This document shows positions 5,533 to 6,036 of a stretch of DNA of 6,036 nucleotides, piece by piece. A program made the translations under genes and the position numbers. Below the pieces are notes generated by a model. The model saw only the letters and a program-made list of their open reading frames with translations. It was not told the origin of the DNA and did no database searches. How positions within the stretch are numbered: the first letter of the stretch is position 1; each line of letters starts with the position of its first letter. Source of the stretch: Acidobacteriaceae bacterium (lineage in GTDB: Bacteria; Acidobacteriota; Terriglobia; Terriglobales; Acidobacteriaceae); the NCBI GenBank assembly GCA_003168235.1, contig PMSZ01000277.1:1154-7189 (forward strand). Reading direction: 5' to 3'.

Positions 5533-5877
5533 GTGCTCCTCTTGTTTTTCGGGAAAGCAGGGGCGAAAGAAACCCAGCTTATAGCGGAAAAACGCTAGCG
5601 GAAAAAACGGATTTTCGAATTCCCAGGAATCATCGCGCCCGCCACCACCAGCACGACAATCACAATCGCCAATTCCAACTTGCCCCCACGCCGATCAAAA
5701 CTCAGACCAAAATTCCGATCGAAACTAAAAATGATCAGCGTCCAGCTTAAGTCCTCCGGCGAAGAAGACAAAGTTACACAAGTCCCGTGCACATCCGATC
5801 CATGCTTGATCCTGGGGAAGGCGCGCGAGAAGCAAAACAGAATCCAGCGCGACCTGAAAAATTGTGGAAGGCCCAAA
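5533..5877. other. Convergent intergenic region without a convincing gene
   Basis: This stretch lies between the plus-strand terminator and the stop of the AMMECR1-family gene. It holds an 11-bp direct repeat (5582-5606) and a possible 65-codon minus-strand frame ending at 5595. That frame has a hydrophobic run (ELAIVIVVLVVAGAMIPG) but only a GTG start at 5792 with a poor ribosome binding site. I see no clear terminator for the minus-strand gene ending at 5878, and no tRNA or known RNA structure. Confidence 0.45.
5582..5606. repeat. 11-bp direct repeat, period 14
   Basis: TAGCGGAAAAA occurs at 5582-5592 and again at 5596-5606, separated by CGC. The first copy plus the following bases also forms a 5-bp inverted repeat, TAGCG (5582-5586) / CGCTA (5593-5597). 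On the minus strand this gives short stems next to T-runs, so it might act as a weak terminator for the AMMECR1-family gene about 270 bp upstream. The stem is too short to be sure. Confidence 0.35.
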
Positions 5878-6036
5878 CTAAACATCCTCGTCGCCAAACA
5901 CTTCCGCCGTGAATGCCTCGATGGTCGCACCCCGCCGCCACGCATCGAGTGGAAGCCCCGCCTTCCGGCAGGTTTGCTCGAGAAATGTTTCCCGGTCCCA
6001 ACCATGTTCCACCGGAACCTGCGGCAGCAGCAGGCC
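5878..6036 (-). CDS. amrA: C-terminal end of AmmeMemoRadiSam system protein A (AMMECR1 domain), cut by the right edge
   Basis: The minus strand is open from the right edge to a TAG at 5880-5878, giving the last 52 residues. They begin GLLLPQVPVEHGWDRETFLE, continue with QTCRKAGLPLDAWRRGATIE and end AFTAEVFGDEDV. The order 'LLPQV-x-V-E-x-GWD-ETFLE-x-TC-KAGL-DAW-x-x-GA' and the closing 'F-AEVFG' match the C-terminal part of AMMECR1-domain proteins (whole proteins are about 180-200 residues), so roughly three quarters of the gene lies outside. The conserved LRGC(I/L)G-type motif of the family is in the missing part. In bacteria and archaea this domain is commonly encoded beside a Memo-family protein and a radical SAM enzyme, which should be sought to the right. 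The molecular function of the system is not established as far as I know. The identification comes from recognising the motif, without a search. Confidence 0.85.
   Translation of the reverse strand, partial: GLLLPQVPVEHGWDRETFLEQTCRKAGLPLDAWRRGATIEAFTAEVFGDEDV

Noticed and set aside
5184..5750. 188-codon plus-strand open frame running across the terminator
   Set aside because: It overlaps the exported-protein gene in another frame, is serine/proline/arginine-rich, and would be interrupted at transcript level by the strong terminator at 5505-5532.
5595..6005. 136-codon minus-strand open frame at the right end
   Set aside because: Its 5' half overlaps the AMMECR1-family C-terminus in another frame and reads as low-quality arginine/serine-rich sequence. 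Only its last 65 codons, free of overlap, were kept as a weak possibility.
1..6036. CRISPR array, insertion sequence, tRNA or defence island
   Set aside because: No regularly spaced repeats, transposase-like frame, terminal inverted repeats or cloverleaf-like sequence were seen; the genes are metabolic, signalling and envelope types.

Overview
The window most likely comes from a soil-type member of the Acidobacteriota (Terriglobia, Koribacter-like). This rests on three gene types: a receptor-like Ser/Thr kinase of 'kinase - one membrane helix - TolB-like domain - TPR' architecture, an aroD-aroE fusion, and an AMMECR1-type protein. GC content is moderately high in the genes and visibly lower between them. 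The lineage is inferred from gene types and not proven by any marker gene.

Layout from left to right. (1) Positions 1-44, minus strand: the first 14 codons of a gene running off the left edge, with a good ribosome binding site. (2) Positions 45-310: AT-richer intergenic DNA with several inverted repeats and a candidate minus-strand promoter for the gene at the edge. (3) Positions 311-2644, minus: a complete 777-residue transmembrane Ser/Thr protein kinase. (4) Positions 2645-2728: a short gap with a 13-14 bp unit present three times across the kinase start. (5) Positions 2729-4297, minus: a complete bifunctional 3-dehydroquinate dehydratase / shikimate dehydrogenase (aroDE). (6) Positions 4298-4510: a divergent intergenic region with candidate promoters in both directions. 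(7) Positions 4511-5479, plus: a 322-residue exported protein of unknown function built from two copies of a beta-rich module resembling the FlgT C-terminal domain, followed by a strong rho-independent terminator. (8) Positions 5480-5877: convergent intergenic DNA with no convincing gene. (9) Positions 5878-6036, minus: the last 52 codons of an AMMECR1-family protein (AmmeMemoRadiSam system protein A), cut by the right edge.

How the genes relate. aroDE does steps three and four of the shikimate pathway. It may be co-transcribed with the kinase 84 bp downstream, but nothing in the sequence links kinase signalling to aromatic amino acid synthesis. The exported protein is transcribed away from aroDE as a single gene and is closed off by its own terminator. 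The items most worth following are the incomplete AmmeMemoRadiSam locus at the right edge, the duplicated exported protein, and the repeat-rich regulatory DNA around the kinase start and in the two promoter-bearing gaps. I found no CRISPR array, tRNA, rRNA, insertion sequence or clear new defence system.
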